A stretch of 64,000 nt of DNA from Streptomyces canus (GTDB taxonomy: Bacteria; Actinomycetota; Actinomycetes; Streptomycetales; Streptomycetaceae). Shown here piece by piece: positions 46,146-54,531 of the stretch (position 1 is its first letter; each line of letters starts with the position of its first letter). The stretch spans positions 6,324,001 through 6,388,000 of the forward strand of contig NZ_CP107989.1 in the NCBI RefSeq assembly GCF_041435015.1, read 5' to 3'. Made by a program: the position numbers and the translations under genes. The notes under the pieces were generated by a model that saw nothing but the letters and a program-made list of their open reading frames with translations, ran no database searches and was not told the origin of the DNA.

Positions 46146-47480
46146 GTGAAGCTGGTCGTGCAGGTCAAACTCCTGCCGACGCCTGTTCAGGCGGCGGCTC
46201 TCGAGACGACCCTGCGCGCCTGCAACGAAGCCGCCTCATGGGTGGCCGAGGTGGCGTTCGAGAGCTCGGTGTACAAGAACTTCACACTGCGCAAGCACTG
46301 CTACGCGGAGCTCAAGAGCCGGTGGGGATTGGGCGCGCAGGCCGCCCAGCACGTGATCAAGAAGACGGCCGACGCATACACAGCTCTGCATGCAAACCTG
46401 AACACACACAGTTCCGGCAAGAGAAACTCGAAGCGGAAGCGGAGGGATGCGAAGCGTCCCCTCGCGTTCCGTCCGGAATCCGCGCAACCTTACGACGACC
46501 GCATGCTCTCCTGGCAGACGGAAGCACGCACCGTCTCCGTGTGGACGACGCGCGGCAGGATCAAGGACGTCGCCTACGTTTGCGGTCCTGAGCAACTCGC
46601 CACACTGTCCCGGTACCGCAGGGGCGAGTCGGACCTGGTGCACCGCGACAATGCCTGGTTCCTGCTGGCCACGTGCGAGGTACCGGAAGCGGCGCTCAAA
46701 GACAGCCCTGTGGACTTCCTCGGAGTCGACCTGGGGATCGTGAACATCGCCACCACCAGTGACGGCGAGATCATGTCCGGGCGTCGGCTCAACCGCTCAC
46801 GGGCCCGTGACGGCGCGCTGCGGAGGAAGCTGCAGAAGAAGGGCACCAAGTCCGCCAAACGACGCGCGCAGCGTCGACGCCGGAAGGAGGCGCGGCGGAC
46901 TCGGGACATCAATCACAAGATCGCGAAACATGTGGTGGCCGAGGCGGAACGCACCGGTCGTGGGATTGCCCTGGAGGACTTGACGGGCATCCGCGAGCGG
47001 GTACGGCTTCGTAAGCCCCAACGGGCCACGCTCCACTCTTGGGCCTTCGCCCAGTTGGGGAGGTTCATCGCGTACAAGGCCCGCCGGGCGGGTGTGCCGG
47101 TGGTGCACGTCGATCCGGCGTACACCTCGCGCACCTTCGCCGAGTGCGGCCACGTGGACAAGTCGAACCGGGTCTCCCAGGCGTGGTTCGCGTGCCGGTC
47201 CTGCGGATTCGTTGATCACGCGGACCGGAACAGCTCCCGCAACATCCGCGCCCGTGCGTGGGAGTTGTGGCGAAGCGGGGCCCGGTCAGTGGCCCCTGCC
47301 GGCCCCGGACGGGGGCGGCTGAACGCGGGCGAAGCATCACCGCCAGTGGTGCCCGCAACGCAAGCTTTGCCGCGCAAGCGGCGGGCGGCTGACTTATCAG
47401 CCTGTTACCGGCCCACCGAGGCTGTCAGCGTTTGAGGGCCGGGCCAGGCCGATCAGGCTGAGCGGGGCACGGTGGAGGTA
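46100..47480 (+). mobile_element. TnpB-only IS605/IS1341-type element between cebE and cebR
   Basis: One gene, tnpB, without a tnpA transposase, lies in the intergenic region that in other Streptomyces directly separates cebR from cebE. Ends are approximate because such elements lack inverted repeats; no target duplication is expected. The guide RNA of TnpB would overlap the 3' end of the gene and the right end. Confidence 0.75.
46146..47435 (+). CDS. tnpB: RNA-guided endonuclease TnpB (IS605 OrfB family)
   Basis: 429 residues from the GTG at 46146. The RuvC catalytic residues are all present: D195 (GVDLGIVN), E277 (ALEDLTGI) and D360 (DHADRNSS). The zinc ribbon between them reads FAECGH ... 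CRSCG, so the first cysteine of the usual CxxC is phenylalanine. A basic helical segment (KSAKRRAQRRRRKEARR) lies at about 235-251. The C-terminal tail beyond about 380 is non-conserved and contains a TTA codon (47394-47396), rare in Streptomyces and dependent on the bldA tRNA. TnpB cuts DNA matching its guide RNA and helps the element persist. The degenerate zinc site leaves activity uncertain. Confidence 0.9.
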   Translation: MKLVVQVKLLPTPVQAAALETTLRACNEAASWVAEVAFESSVYKNFTLRKHCYAELKSRWGLGAQAAQHVIKKTADAYTALHANLNTHSSGKRNSKRKRRDAKRPLAFRPESAQPYDDRMLSWQTEARTVSVWTTRGRIKDVAYVCGPEQLATLSRYRRGESDLVHRDNAWFLLATCEVPEAALKDSPVDFLGVDLGIVNIATTSDGEIMSGRRLNRSRARDGALRRKLQKKGTKSAKRRAQRRRRKEARRTRDINHKIAKHVVAEAERTGRGIALEDLTGIRERVRLRKPQRATLHSWAFAQLGRFIAYKARRAGVPVVHVDPAYTSRTFAECGHVDKSNRVSQAWFACRSCGFVDHADRNSSRNIRARAWELWRSGARSVAPAGPGRGRLNAGEASPPVVPATQALPRKRRAADLSACYRPTEAVSV

Positions 47481-47559
47481 GCCCCCGCGACCGTCACGCC
47501 GACACGCGGGACTGTTAAATTCCAGGCCAGCTTAGAGACACGGTGGGAAGGCGGAGCCC

Positions 47560-48615
47560 ATGGCAAGCCACGGAGCGCGGAGCCGAAGCGGTGGCCGGCC
47601 CACCCTCGAAGAGGTCGCCGCGCGCGCCGGCGTCGGCCGGGGGACCGTTTCCCGGGTGATCAACGGCTCGCCCCGGGTCAGCGACGCCACGCGTGCGGCC
47701 GTCGAGGCGGCGGTGGCGGAGCTCGGGTACGTCCCGAACACGGCCGCGCGTGCCCTGGCGGCCAACCGTACGAACGCGATCGCGCTGGTCGTGCCCGAGC
47801 CGGAGACGCGGTTCTTCGCGGAGCCGTACTTCTCGGACATGCTCAAGGGCGTCGGCGCCGAGATCTCGGAAACCGAGATGCAGCTCCTGCTGATCTTCGC
47901 GGGCAGCGACCGCGAACGCCGCCGGCTGGCCCAGTACCTGGCCGCGCACCGGGTCGACGGCGTCCTGCTGGTGTCGGTGCACGCCGACGACCCGCTCCCC
48001 GACCTGCTGTCCCAGCTGGAGATCCCGGCGGTGATCAGCGGCCCGCGCTCGGCAGCCGAAACGCTCCCGTCCGTGGACTCCGACAACTACGGCGGCGGCC
48101 GCTCGGCCGTGGAGCACCTCCTGGCCGGCGGCCGCCGCGCGATCGCGCACATCACCGGCCGCCTCGACGTGTACGGCGCCCAGCGCCGTGTCGACGGCTA
48201 CCGGGACGCGCTGCGCGACGCGGGCCACGAGGTGGACGAGCGGCTGATCGAACCCGGCGACTTCACGGAGGAGGGCGGGCGCCGGGCGATGACGAAGCTG
48301 CTGGCCCGCCGCCCCGACCTGGACGCGGTCTTCGCCGGCTCGGACGTCATGGCGGCCGGCGCCCGCCAGGTCCTGCGCGAGGAGGGCCGCGGCATCCCCT
48401 CCGACGTGGCCCTGATCGGCTACGACGACTCGGCCATAGCGCGCCACATGGACCCGCCCCTCACCAGCGTCCGCCAGCCCATCGAGGAGATGGGCCGCCA
48501 CATGATCGACCTCCTTCTCACGGAGATCGCCGACCGCCGCCCGGCGGTTTCCCGGGGTCTGGAGCGCAGGCAGGTGGTCCTGGCCACGGAACTGGTGGCG
48601 CGGGCGTCGTCCTGA
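47560..48615 (+). CDS. cebR: LacI-family cellobiose repressor CebR
   Basis: 351 residues from the ATG at 47560. The N-terminal LacI helix-turn-helix is TLEEVAARAGVGRGTVSRVI with the hinge helix PNTAARALA, followed by the sugar-binding core (VIGYDD-like LIGYDDSAIARHMDPPLTSV near the C-terminus). It represses cebEFG and bglC through TGGGAGCGCTCCCA-type sites and is released by cellobiose/cellotriose. In the backbone arrangement it is divergent from cebE. Here a TnpB element of about 1.4 kb separates it from the shared control region, so its own expression may have changed. Confidence 0.93.
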   Translation: MASHGARSRSGGRPTLEEVAARAGVGRGTVSRVINGSPRVSDATRAAVEAAVAELGYVPNTAARALAANRTNAIALVVPEPETRFFAEPYFSDMLKGVGAEISETEMQLLLIFAGSDRERRRLAQYLAAHRVDGVLLVSVHADDPLPDLLSQLEIPAVISGPRSAAETLPSVDSDNYGGGRSAVEHLLAGGRRAIAHITGRLDVYGAQRRVDGYRDALRDAGHEVDERLIEPGDFTEEGGRRAMTKLLARRPDLDAVFAGSDVMAAGARQVLREEGRGIPSDVALIGYDDSAIARHMDPPLTSVRQPIEEMGRHMIDLLLTEIADRRPAVSRGLERRQVVLATELVARASS

Positions 48616-48659
48616 CCTCGGCATCAAGAGGTTGAACGCAAGGATCACCCTGGAAGGCC

Positions 48660-49439
48660 ATGACCGCCCACCCCCTGCTGGACGTTGACGAGATCCCCGG
48701 GACCGAGCCGTACCTGCGGACCGTGGGTCAGGTGTTCCGTTCCTTCCGCGAACAGGACTCCGGCTGCCTCTCCCACGGAGTCCGGCTCCCCGACGGCACC
48801 CGCTGGTTCGTGAAGGAGGCCACGACCGACCGCGGCCGGCGCTCGCTCGACCGCGCCTGGTCCTTCCACCGCACGGTCCGGCACCCGGCGATCGTCCCGC
48901 AGCTGCACCGGATCACCGTGGGAGACCGCCGTAGCGCCGTCGTCATGCCGTGGCACGACGGCGAGATCCTCTACGACCGCACCGCCCGCGCCCGCTTCCG
49001 CGCCCTGCCCCTCGCCCGCGTCCACGACGCCCTGGACCGCGTCCTGGACGCCCACCTCGCCGTCGAGGCCGCGGGTCAGGTCGCCGTGGATCTCTACGAC
49101 GGCGCCTTCCTCTACGACTTCGGCGCCCACGAACTCCACCTGATCGACCTGGACGAGTACCGCCCGGGCCCGTTCGTCCTGACCGAGGACCGCCTCCCGG
49201 GCTCCACCCGCTTCATGGCCCCCGAGGAGCGGCGGCGCGGCGCCACCATCGACCGCCGCACCACCGTGCATTCCCTCGGGCGCACGGCCCGCCTCCTCCT
49301 GGACGCCGGCCCGGGCGAGGACGCCTTTCGCGGTACGTCCGCACAGCTCGCGGTCGTCGAACGGGCCACGCGTCCGGAGCCGGGCGAACGGTTCGACGGC
49401 GTACGGGAGTTGGTCGAGGCGTGGCGGGCGGTGTCGTAG
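48660..49439 (+). CDS. Atypical protein-kinase-fold protein
   Basis: 259 residues from the ATG at 48660, 44 nt after cebR. It has a kinase-like layout: the lysine in TRWFVKEAT (beta-3), the position of the catalytic loop reads VAVDLYDGAFLYDF instead of HRDxxxxN, the metal-binding motif reads HLIDLDEY instead of DFG, and STRFMAPEE resembles the activation-segment end. It has no membrane anchor or sensor domain. Activity is plausible but not certain; it could be a small-molecule kinase. Transcription may continue from cebR. Confidence 0.7.
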   Translation: MTAHPLLDVDEIPGTEPYLRTVGQVFRSFREQDSGCLSHGVRLPDGTRWFVKEATTDRGRRSLDRAWSFHRTVRHPAIVPQLHRITVGDRRSAVVMPWHDGEILYDRTARARFRALPLARVHDALDRVLDAHLAVEAAGQVAVDLYDGAFLYDFGAHELHLIDLDEYRPGPFVLTEDRLPGSTRFMAPEERRRGATIDRRTTVHSLGRTARLLLDAGPGEDAFRGTSAQLAVVERATRPEPGERFDGVRELVEAWRAVS

Positions 49440-49448
49440 AAGGGTGGC

Positions 49449-50345
49449 TCAGGCGGTCGTGAAGTAGTGGCCCGCCTCCAGGTCCGGGATCAGCGCGGGG
49501 TGCTCCGGCTGCCAGTCCAGCAGCTTCCGGGTGAGCGTGCCGGACGCCCGCATGCCGATGGAGGCGAAGCGGCCGAGCCAGCCGAAGTGGTCCGTGGCCT
49601 CCTCGGGGGCCACGCTCGTGACCGGCACGCCCAGCCCCCGCCCGACGGTCTCGGCGATCTCGCGGAACGGCACCCCCTCGTCCCCGATCGCGTGCAGCCG
49701 TACGCCCGCCGGTGCCGCCTCCAGGGCCAGCCGGAACAGCCGGGCCGCGTCGAGCCGGTGCACGGCCGCCCAGTGGTTGGAACCGTCGCCCACCATGGCC
49801 GAGACGCCCTTGTCGCGCGCGAAGTCGATGAACATGGGCACGAAGCCGACGTCACCCTCGCCGTGCACGCTCGGGGGAAGCCGCAGCACCGAGGAGCGCA
49901 CCCCGCGCTCGGCGAGCGCGAGCGTCGCGATCTCCGAGGCATGCCGGTGCTTGGCGGGGGAGTCCGGGTCGGCCGGGTCCTCCTCGGTGCTGAGGCGCCC
50001 CGGTGCGGTCAGCAGCCCCGAGGTGACCACGAAGGGCTTGCCGGTGCCTTCGAGGACGGACCCGATGGCCTCGATCGCCCGCAGGTCGGCCTCGCCGGAG
50101 GTGGTCAGGTTGCTGAAGTCGTGGATGAACGCCAGGTGGGCGACCCCGTCGGCCGCCTCGGCACCCCGGCGCAGACTGTCGAGGTCGTTCAGGTCCCCGC
50201 GGTGCACCTCCGCTCCGGCGGACTTCAGTGCCTCCGCGGACCGGTCCGAACGGGCCAGGCCCAGGACCTCGTGCCCGGCGTCGAGGAGTTCACGGGTGAC
50301 GGCGGAACCGACGAAGCCGGTCGCACCGGTGACGAATACACGCAT
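49449..50345 (-). CDS. NAD(P)-binding SDR / epimerase-like oxidoreductase
   Basis: 298 residues from the ATG at 50345, with AAGGA upstream. Extended SDR fold: TGATGFVGSAVTRELLDAG binds the nucleotide at residues 6-24 and DGVAHLAFIHDF follows. The catalytic tyrosine is not in a standard YxxxK; the matching region reads KHRHASEIATLAL, which suggests an atypical or redox-sensor-like member. Divergent from the LysR gene, which probably regulates it. Confidence 0.8.
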   Translation of the reverse strand: MRVFVTGATGFVGSAVTRELLDAGHEVLGLARSDRSAEALKSAGAEVHRGDLNDLDSLRRGAEAADGVAHLAFIHDFSNLTTSGEADLRAIEAIGSVLEGTGKPFVVTSGLLTAPGRLSTEEDPADPDSPAKHRHASEIATLALAERGVRSSVLRLPPSVHGEGDVGFVPMFIDFARDKGVSAMVGDGSNHWAAVHRLDAARLFRLALEAAPAGVRLHAIGDEGVPFREIAETVGRGLGVPVTSVAPEEATDHFGWLGRFASIGMRASGTLTRKLLDWQPEHPALIPDLEAGHYFTTA

Positions 50346-50420
50346 GGTGATCCTTCGCTGTGACGAGTGAGGGTCCCAGCGTGCGGAGGAGCGGCCGGGC
50401 GCGTCCAAAGCTTGTTCCGC

Positions 50421-50430
50421 ATTGCGCAAT
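50421..50430. promoter_or_regulatory. Palindrome between the divergent SDR and LysR genes
   Basis: ATTGCGCAAT is a perfect 10-bp palindrome near the middle of the 160-nt divergent region and is unusually AT-rich for this DNA. It is a good candidate for the core of the LysR-type operator. Confidence 0.4.
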
Positions 50431-50505
50431 ACGCATCAGGCATGACAGCAGGTGGCAGCCCTTGTCTGCGGGAACCGGTCGCGAACCCCGGCGTACGCTT
50501 CGGGC

Positions 50506-51381
50506 ATGACCGACCTCGACCTCCGGCTGGTCCGGTACTTCACGGCCGTCGCCGAGCACCGGCACTTCGGCCGGGCCGCCGACGCGCTGCACATCACCCA
50601 GCCGTCACTGAGCCGGCAGATCCGGCGGCTGGAGCAGCAGCTGGGCGCGCGACTGCTGGAGCGGACCCCGCAGGGGAGCGGCCTCACCGAGGCGGGGGCG
50701 GTCTTCCTGCCCCGGGCGAAGGCGCTGCTGCGCTCGGCGGCCCAGGCGGCGAGCCTTGCCCGGGCGGCCGCCGAGCCGAGCCGGATCACCGTGGGGTATA
50801 CGGCGGGCATCATCGTCACCCCGGCGGTGCGCGCACTGCGCGAGCGCTTCCCGGACGCCGACGTCAGGACCGCGCACGTCGGCTGGGGCGAGCGGACCAC
50901 TGCGCTGCCCGAGCTCAAGGTCGACGTACTGGTGACCCGGCTGCCCTTCCCGACCGACGCGGCGCAGGTGACGGTCCTCTACGACGAGCCCCGGGTCGTG
51001 GTGCTCCCGGTCGGTCACCGCCTCGCCGGCAAGGAGTCCGTCACCCTCGACGACATCGCCGAGGAGCCGCTGGTCCGGGTGGCCGACCCGGTGTGGAACG
51101 CGTACTGGCGCATCGACCCCCGACCGGACGGCCGACCGGCACCCGACGGTCCCCTGGCCGACGCCCTGGAGGACAAGTTCGAACTCGTCGCCTCGGGGCA
51201 GGCCCTGGCCATCACGGCGTTGCCCCGGGCCGGTGCGCTCCGCCCCGACGTCACCGCGGTCCCGCTGCACGGAGTCGACCCGGCCCATGTGGTCCTCGCG
51301 ACCCGCGCCGAGGAGCGGAGCCGGCTGGTCGTGGCCTTCCGCAAGGCAGCGCGGGCCTTGCTCAAGGCGTCCGACTCCTGA
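50506..51381 (+). CDS. LysR-family transcriptional regulator
   Basis: 291 residues from the ATG at 50506. The N-terminal helix-turn-helix is FGRAADALHITQPSLSRQIRRLE, followed by a periplasmic-binding-like effector domain (RITVGYTAGIIVTPAVRALRERFPDADV). It is divergent from the SDR gene, the classic layout of a LysR regulator and its target. The effector is unknown. A strong hairpin terminator follows 5 nt after its stop. Confidence 0.9.
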   Translation: MTDLDLRLVRYFTAVAEHRHFGRAADALHITQPSLSRQIRRLEQQLGARLLERTPQGSGLTEAGAVFLPRAKALLRSAAQAASLARAAAEPSRITVGYTAGIIVTPAVRALRERFPDADVRTAHVGWGERTTALPELKVDVLVTRLPFPTDAAQVTVLYDEPRVVVLPVGHRLAGKESVTLDDIAEEPLVRVADPVWNAYWRIDPRPDGRPAPDGPLADALEDKFELVASGQALAITALPRAGALRPDVTAVPLHGVDPAHVVLATRAEERSRLVVAFRKAARALLKASDS

Positions 51382-51386
51382 AACGA

Positions 51387-51426
51387 CCTCAGCCGGTGAC
51401 CCTGTCTCCAGGATCACCGGCTGAGG
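51387..51426. terminator. Bidirectional terminator between the lysR gene and tRNA-His
   Basis: A 13-bp perfect stem CCTCAGCCGGTGA/TCACCGGCTGAGG with a 14-nt loop. It ends lysR on the plus strand and tRNA-His on the minus strand. Confidence 0.8.
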
Positions 51427-51430
51427 TGAG

Positions 51431-51506
51431 TGGGGTGAGTGACGGGACTTGAACCCGCGGCCACCTGGACCACAACCAGGTGCTCTACCAACTGAGCTAC
51501 ACCCAC
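51431..51506 (-). tRNA. tRNA-His (anticodon GTG)
   Basis: The acceptor stem GTGGGTG/CACTCAC, anticodon loop TTGTGGT (GTG), T-arm GGGTTCAAGTCCC and an encoded CCA end are all visible. The extra G at position -1, a histidine identity element, is encoded at 51507 and can pair with C73. Confidence 0.97.
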
Positions 51507-51584
51507 CATGTTCGGCTGTCCTGGGTTTCCCCGACCGGCCGAGAAAAAGTGTACAGGGTCTGAAGGGGTGCTCGCGCCCGGCTT

Positions 51585-52187
51585 TTACCGCCCGGGCAGA
51601 ACGTGCTTCGCGGCGATCGTCTTCGCGGTGTCGGAGTCGGGTCCGGGCTGCGGGACGAAGATCGCCTCGCGGTAGTAGCGCAGCTCCGCGATGGATTCGC
51701 GGATGTCGGCGAGGGCGCGGTGGTTGCCGTTCTTCTCCGGGCTGTTGAAGTAGGCCCGCGGGTACCAGCGCCGGGCGAGCTCCTTCACGGAGCTGACGTC
51801 CACGATCCGGTAGTGGAGGTAGTCCTCCAGGGTGGGCATGTCCCGGAGCAGGAACCCGCGGTCGGTGCCGACGGAGTTGCCGCACAGCGGGGCCTTGCCG
51901 GGTTCCTTGACGTGCTCGCGGACGTAGGAGAGGACCTGGTCCTCGGCGTCGGCGAGCGTCGTGCCGCCGGACAGCTCCGTGAGCAGTCCGGACGCGGTGT
52001 GCATCTGACGCACCACCTCCGGCATCGTCTCCAGCGCCTGGTCCGGCGGGCGGATGACGATGTCCACACCGTCGCCGAGCACGTTGAGCTCGGAGTCGGT
52101 GACGAGGGCGGCAACCTCGATGAGCGCGTCGTCGGACAGCGAGAGGCCGGTCATCTCGCAGTCGATCCACACCATGCGATCGTTCAT
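51585..52187 (-). CDS. ornA: Oligoribonuclease
   Basis: 200 residues from the ATG at 52187. It is a DEDDh 3'-5' exonuclease: D9 and E11 in [10 protein letters not shown] in GTDRGFLL, and H and D in [11 protein letters not shown]. It degrades 2-5-nt RNA and pGpG, the linear product of c-di-GMP hydrolysis, in the cytoplasm. It lies downstream of adpA on the same strand, with a strong terminator in the 100-nt gap. The adpA-ornA order is conserved in Streptomyces, where ornA affects morphological development. Confidence 0.95.
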   Translation of the reverse strand: MNDRMVWIDCEMTGLSLSDDALIEVAALVTDSELNVLGDGVDIVIRPPDQALETMPEVVRQMHTASGLLTELSGGTTLADAEDQVLSYVREHVKEPGKAPLCGNSVGTDRGFLLRDMPTLEDYLHYRIVDVSSVKELARRWYPRAYFNSPEKNGNHRALADIRESIAELRYYREAIFVPQPGPDSDTAKTIAAKHVLPGR

Positions 52188-52247
52188 GCGAACACCCTAC
52201 GGCTGACGTCCGCCTTTGGGGTGCCCCGCGTCGGCGCGAGCACCTGT

Positions 52248-52281
52248 GACACCGGGCGGGCCCGGAGGCCCGCCCGGTGTC
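52248..52281 (-). terminator. Terminator between adpA and ornA
   Basis: A perfect 14-bp stem GACACCGGGCGGGC/GCCCGCCCGGTGTC with a 6-nt loop, 6 nt past the adpA stop. It should reduce read-through from adpA into ornA. No T-run follows. Confidence 0.75.
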
Positions 52282-52287
52282 AGGACG

Positions 52288-53511
52288 TCATGTGCCGCTG
52301 CGCTGCCCCGGCAGGCTCGCCCGGCCTCCGACGTACAGCTCGCGGCCGTTCTCGGAGGACGGGCCCACGGGCGCCGGGGTGCGGCGGGTCTGGATCGGAA
52401 CCGGGCCGCTGTCCGGGTGCAGCTGCACCGCCGGACTGGGCGCGGGACCGGTCGGACCCACCGAGCCGTCGCTGTCCACCGGCTTGTCGCCCTGCGGACG
52501 GCGGGCCCGGTACGCGGCCCGGTAGGCGGCCGGGGACGAGCCCAGCTGCCGCCGGAAGTGCCCGCGCAGCGCCACCGGCGAGCGGAAGCCACAGCGGCCC
52601 GCGACCTCGTCCACCGAGTAGTCGGACGTCTCAAGGAGCCGCTGCGCCTGCAGCACCCGCTGCGTGATCAGCCACTGCAGCGGGGCCGAACCCGTCAGCG
52701 AGCGGAACCGGCGGTCGAACGTACGACGGCTCATGTACGCCCGCGCCGCCAGCGTCTCCACGTCGAACTGCTCGTGGAGGTGCTCCAGCGCCCAGGCGAC
52801 GACCTCGGCCAGCGGGTCGGCGCCGATCTCCTCTGGTAAAGACCTGTCGAGGTAGCGCTCCTGACCGCCCGAGCGGCGCGGCGGGACCACCAGGCGGCGG
52901 GCCAGCGCGCCGGCCGCCTCATTGCCGTGGTCCGTCCGCACGATGTGGAGACAGAGGTCGATCCCGGCCGCGGTACCGGCCGAGGTCAGTACGTCGCCGT
53001 CGTCCACGAAGAGTTCTCGTGGATCGACGTGCACCGACGGGTAGCGCTTGGCCAGCGTCGGTGCGTACATCCAGTGTGTCGTCGCGGGGCGGCCGTCCAG
53101 CAGGCCCGCCGCGGCCAGAACGAACGCGCCGGTGCACAGCCCGACGATGCGGGCGCCCTCCTCGTGCGCCCGGCGCAGAGCCTCGAGCGCTTCCTCCGGC
53201 GGCGGTGAAGTGATCGAGCGCCAGGCCGGTACGACGACCGTGCCCGCGCGTGAGATCGCTTCCAGGCCATGCGGTGCGGTGAGTTCCAGGCCCCCTGTGG
53301 TCCGCAGTGGGCCTTCTTCGCCGCCGCACACCAAAAGGCGGTAGCGCGGTACGCCGGCGTCCTGGCGGTCAATCCCGAACACCGACAACGGTATGGAACT
53401 CTCGAAGATGGGGCCGCCGCTGAACAGCAGCACCGCGACGATCTCCTTGCGGCGTCGCCCGGAAAGCTTCCGGGCCGCGGCTTCCGGCGCGGCAGTGGAG
53501 TCGTGGCTCAT
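52288..53511 (-). CDS. adpA: Master developmental regulator AdpA (BldH)
   Basis: 407 residues from the ATG at 53511, with AGGGGGG upstream. The N-terminal DJ-1/PfpI-like dimerisation domain (VAVLLFSGGPIFESSIPLSV ... VGLCTGAFVLAAAGLLDG) covers about 25-195. The C-terminal AraC/XylS DNA-binding domain (LAARAYMSRRTFDRRFRSL; VDEVAGRCGFRSPVALRGHF) covers about 235-335, followed by a variable Pro/Ser-rich tail. A TTA codon at 52837-52839 (Leu225) sits between the domains, so translation depends on the rare bldA leucyl-tRNA. The sequence is nearly identical to known AdpA proteins. It controls hundreds of genes for aerial growth and secondary metabolism. Confidence 0.98.
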   Translation of the reverse strand: MSHDSTAAPEAAARKLSGRRRKEIVAVLLFSGGPIFESSIPLSVFGIDRQDAGVPRYRLLVCGGEEGPLRTTGGLELTAPHGLEAISRAGTVVVPAWRSITSPPPEEALEALRRAHEEGARIVGLCTGAFVLAAAGLLDGRPATTHWMYAPTLAKRYPSVHVDPRELFVDDGDVLTSAGTAAGIDLCLHIVRTDHGNEAAGALARRLVVPPRRSGGQERYLDRSLPEEIGADPLAEVVAWALEHLHEQFDVETLAARAYMSRRTFDRRFRSLTGSAPLQWLITQRVLQAQRLLETSDYSVDEVAGRCGFRSPVALRGHFRRQLGSSPAAYRAAYRARRPQGDKPVDSDGSVGPTGPAPSPAVQLHPDSGPVPIQTRRTPAPVGPSSENGRELYVGGRASLPGQRSGT

Positions 53512-53888
53512 ACTGCTAAGCCCCCCTCGGTGGTCGCGGCTCCTCGGTTGTGTCGCTCCTGCACGTTTCCCCTCGGTCCTGCACGAGTCCCCCGCCGTAA
53601 GACGTCAAGATCGAATCTACTGTGTCCCGTGGTGTCGGCGAGACCAGTTCGTCATCCGGCACATTGTCGACATGGCAACTTGGCGTAAAGCATTCGATCA
53701 CGAAGCGTTGCACTCGTGGGCCGTGCAGGGAAGTGCGCCTTGTGGCAGTGGCTAATCCACATAGGGTGCGCAGGGCCCCGGAGACCTTATCCGTGCAGGT
53801 GGAACGGGGGTTGAGGGGTGGTCGGACCAAGGGACACGCCCACTGCGGAAGTTGGCTGAAAAGAATCGTCCCGGTGCATGGAAACCGG
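53512..53888 (-). promoter_or_regulatory. adpA promoter and long leader region
   Basis: 377 nt without a gene. A candidate BldD box, TCACGAAGCGTTG (53698-53710), matches 7 of 9 fixed positions of TNACNCWGNGTNA, 187 nt from the start codon. Nearer the gene, TCCTGCACG occurs twice (53557-53565 and 53577-53585), 20 bp apart, two helical turns, so one protein could bind both on the same face. adpA is a known BldD target; these exact sites are inferred. Confidence 0.5.
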
Positions 53889-54194
53889 TCAGCCGACCGG
53901 TGTATTTCCCCCGGTGTGACGGCCGCCTCGATGGGCCCCGGTGCCGCTCCTGTGACGACGGCCACGATGGGGTGCCCGTTCCTCCGCCCGCAGTTGGGCC
54001 GCGCCGCGCTCCGACTGGCGCAGGAGGATACGGCAGACGGCCGTGACGGCGGCGAGACCGAGGGCCGTGCCCGCCGCGCCGGCCAGCGAGGTGCCGTAGC
54101 AGACGAGAACCACCGGGACGAGGACGCAGCTGAAGGCCGCCCAGCGGACCACGTCCGTGCTGGAGTCCTCGGAGGGCGGTCGGTGTCCGGTCAT
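53889..54194 (-). CDS. Small membrane protein upstream of adpA
   Basis: 101 residues from the ATG at 54194, with GGGAG upstream. Two hydrophobic helices (VVRWAAFSCVLVPVVLVCYG; AAGTALGLAAVTAVCRILLR) are followed by a long basic Arg/His/Gly-rich tail probably in the cytoplasm. No family recognised. It lies 377 nt upstream of adpA on the same strand. The 337 nt on its other side hold its promoter and that of the stress-protein gene. Confidence 0.65.
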   Translation of the reverse strand: MTGHRPPSEDSSTDVVRWAAFSCVLVPVVLVCYGTSLAGAAGTALGLAAVTAVCRILLRQSERGAAQLRAEERAPHRGRRHRSGTGAHRGGRHTGGNTPVG

Positions 54195-54433
54195 CGCGTG
54201 CTCCCTGTGGCGTCTCCCTGCGGGGTGGCTCACGGAGGTCAACGCGCGTTCGACCGGTCGGTCACTGTATCGAGGGGCCGTCCGGTGGGTCCGGGGCAGG
54301 AGCGGCCGCGTGAACCCTGTGCAAACCGCCTGTACAGCGCAGCAACCATTGCGTTACGGGCGCCCCCTCGTGCATGCTCCCTGGAACCCCCACGGACCGA
54401 GGGCGGGCGCTGGGCTAAGGAGGCTTGCCGCCG

Positions 54434-54447
54434 TACCCTTGGGGGTA
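54434..54447. promoter_or_regulatory. CsoR-like operator candidate upstream of the stress-protein gene
   Basis: TACCCTTGGGGGTA is an inverted repeat of TACCC/GGGTA with a 4-nt G-rich spacer, the pattern bound by CsoR-type copper or persulfide sensing repressors. It lies 85 nt upstream of the universal stress protein start. Confidence 0.4.
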
Positions 54448-54531
54448 TGGGGTTGGGAAGATGATTCCCGGACACAGCTCCGCCGCACCCTGTCATCCCT
54501 CCCACACAAGGATCACAACGCCGAGACAGCC

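Noticed and set aside
53700..53860. AdpA self-binding sites (TGGCSNGWWY) in the adpA promoter
   Set aside because: The closest strings (TGGCTGAAAA, TGGCGTAAAG) each miss fixed positions, so they are not reported as sites.
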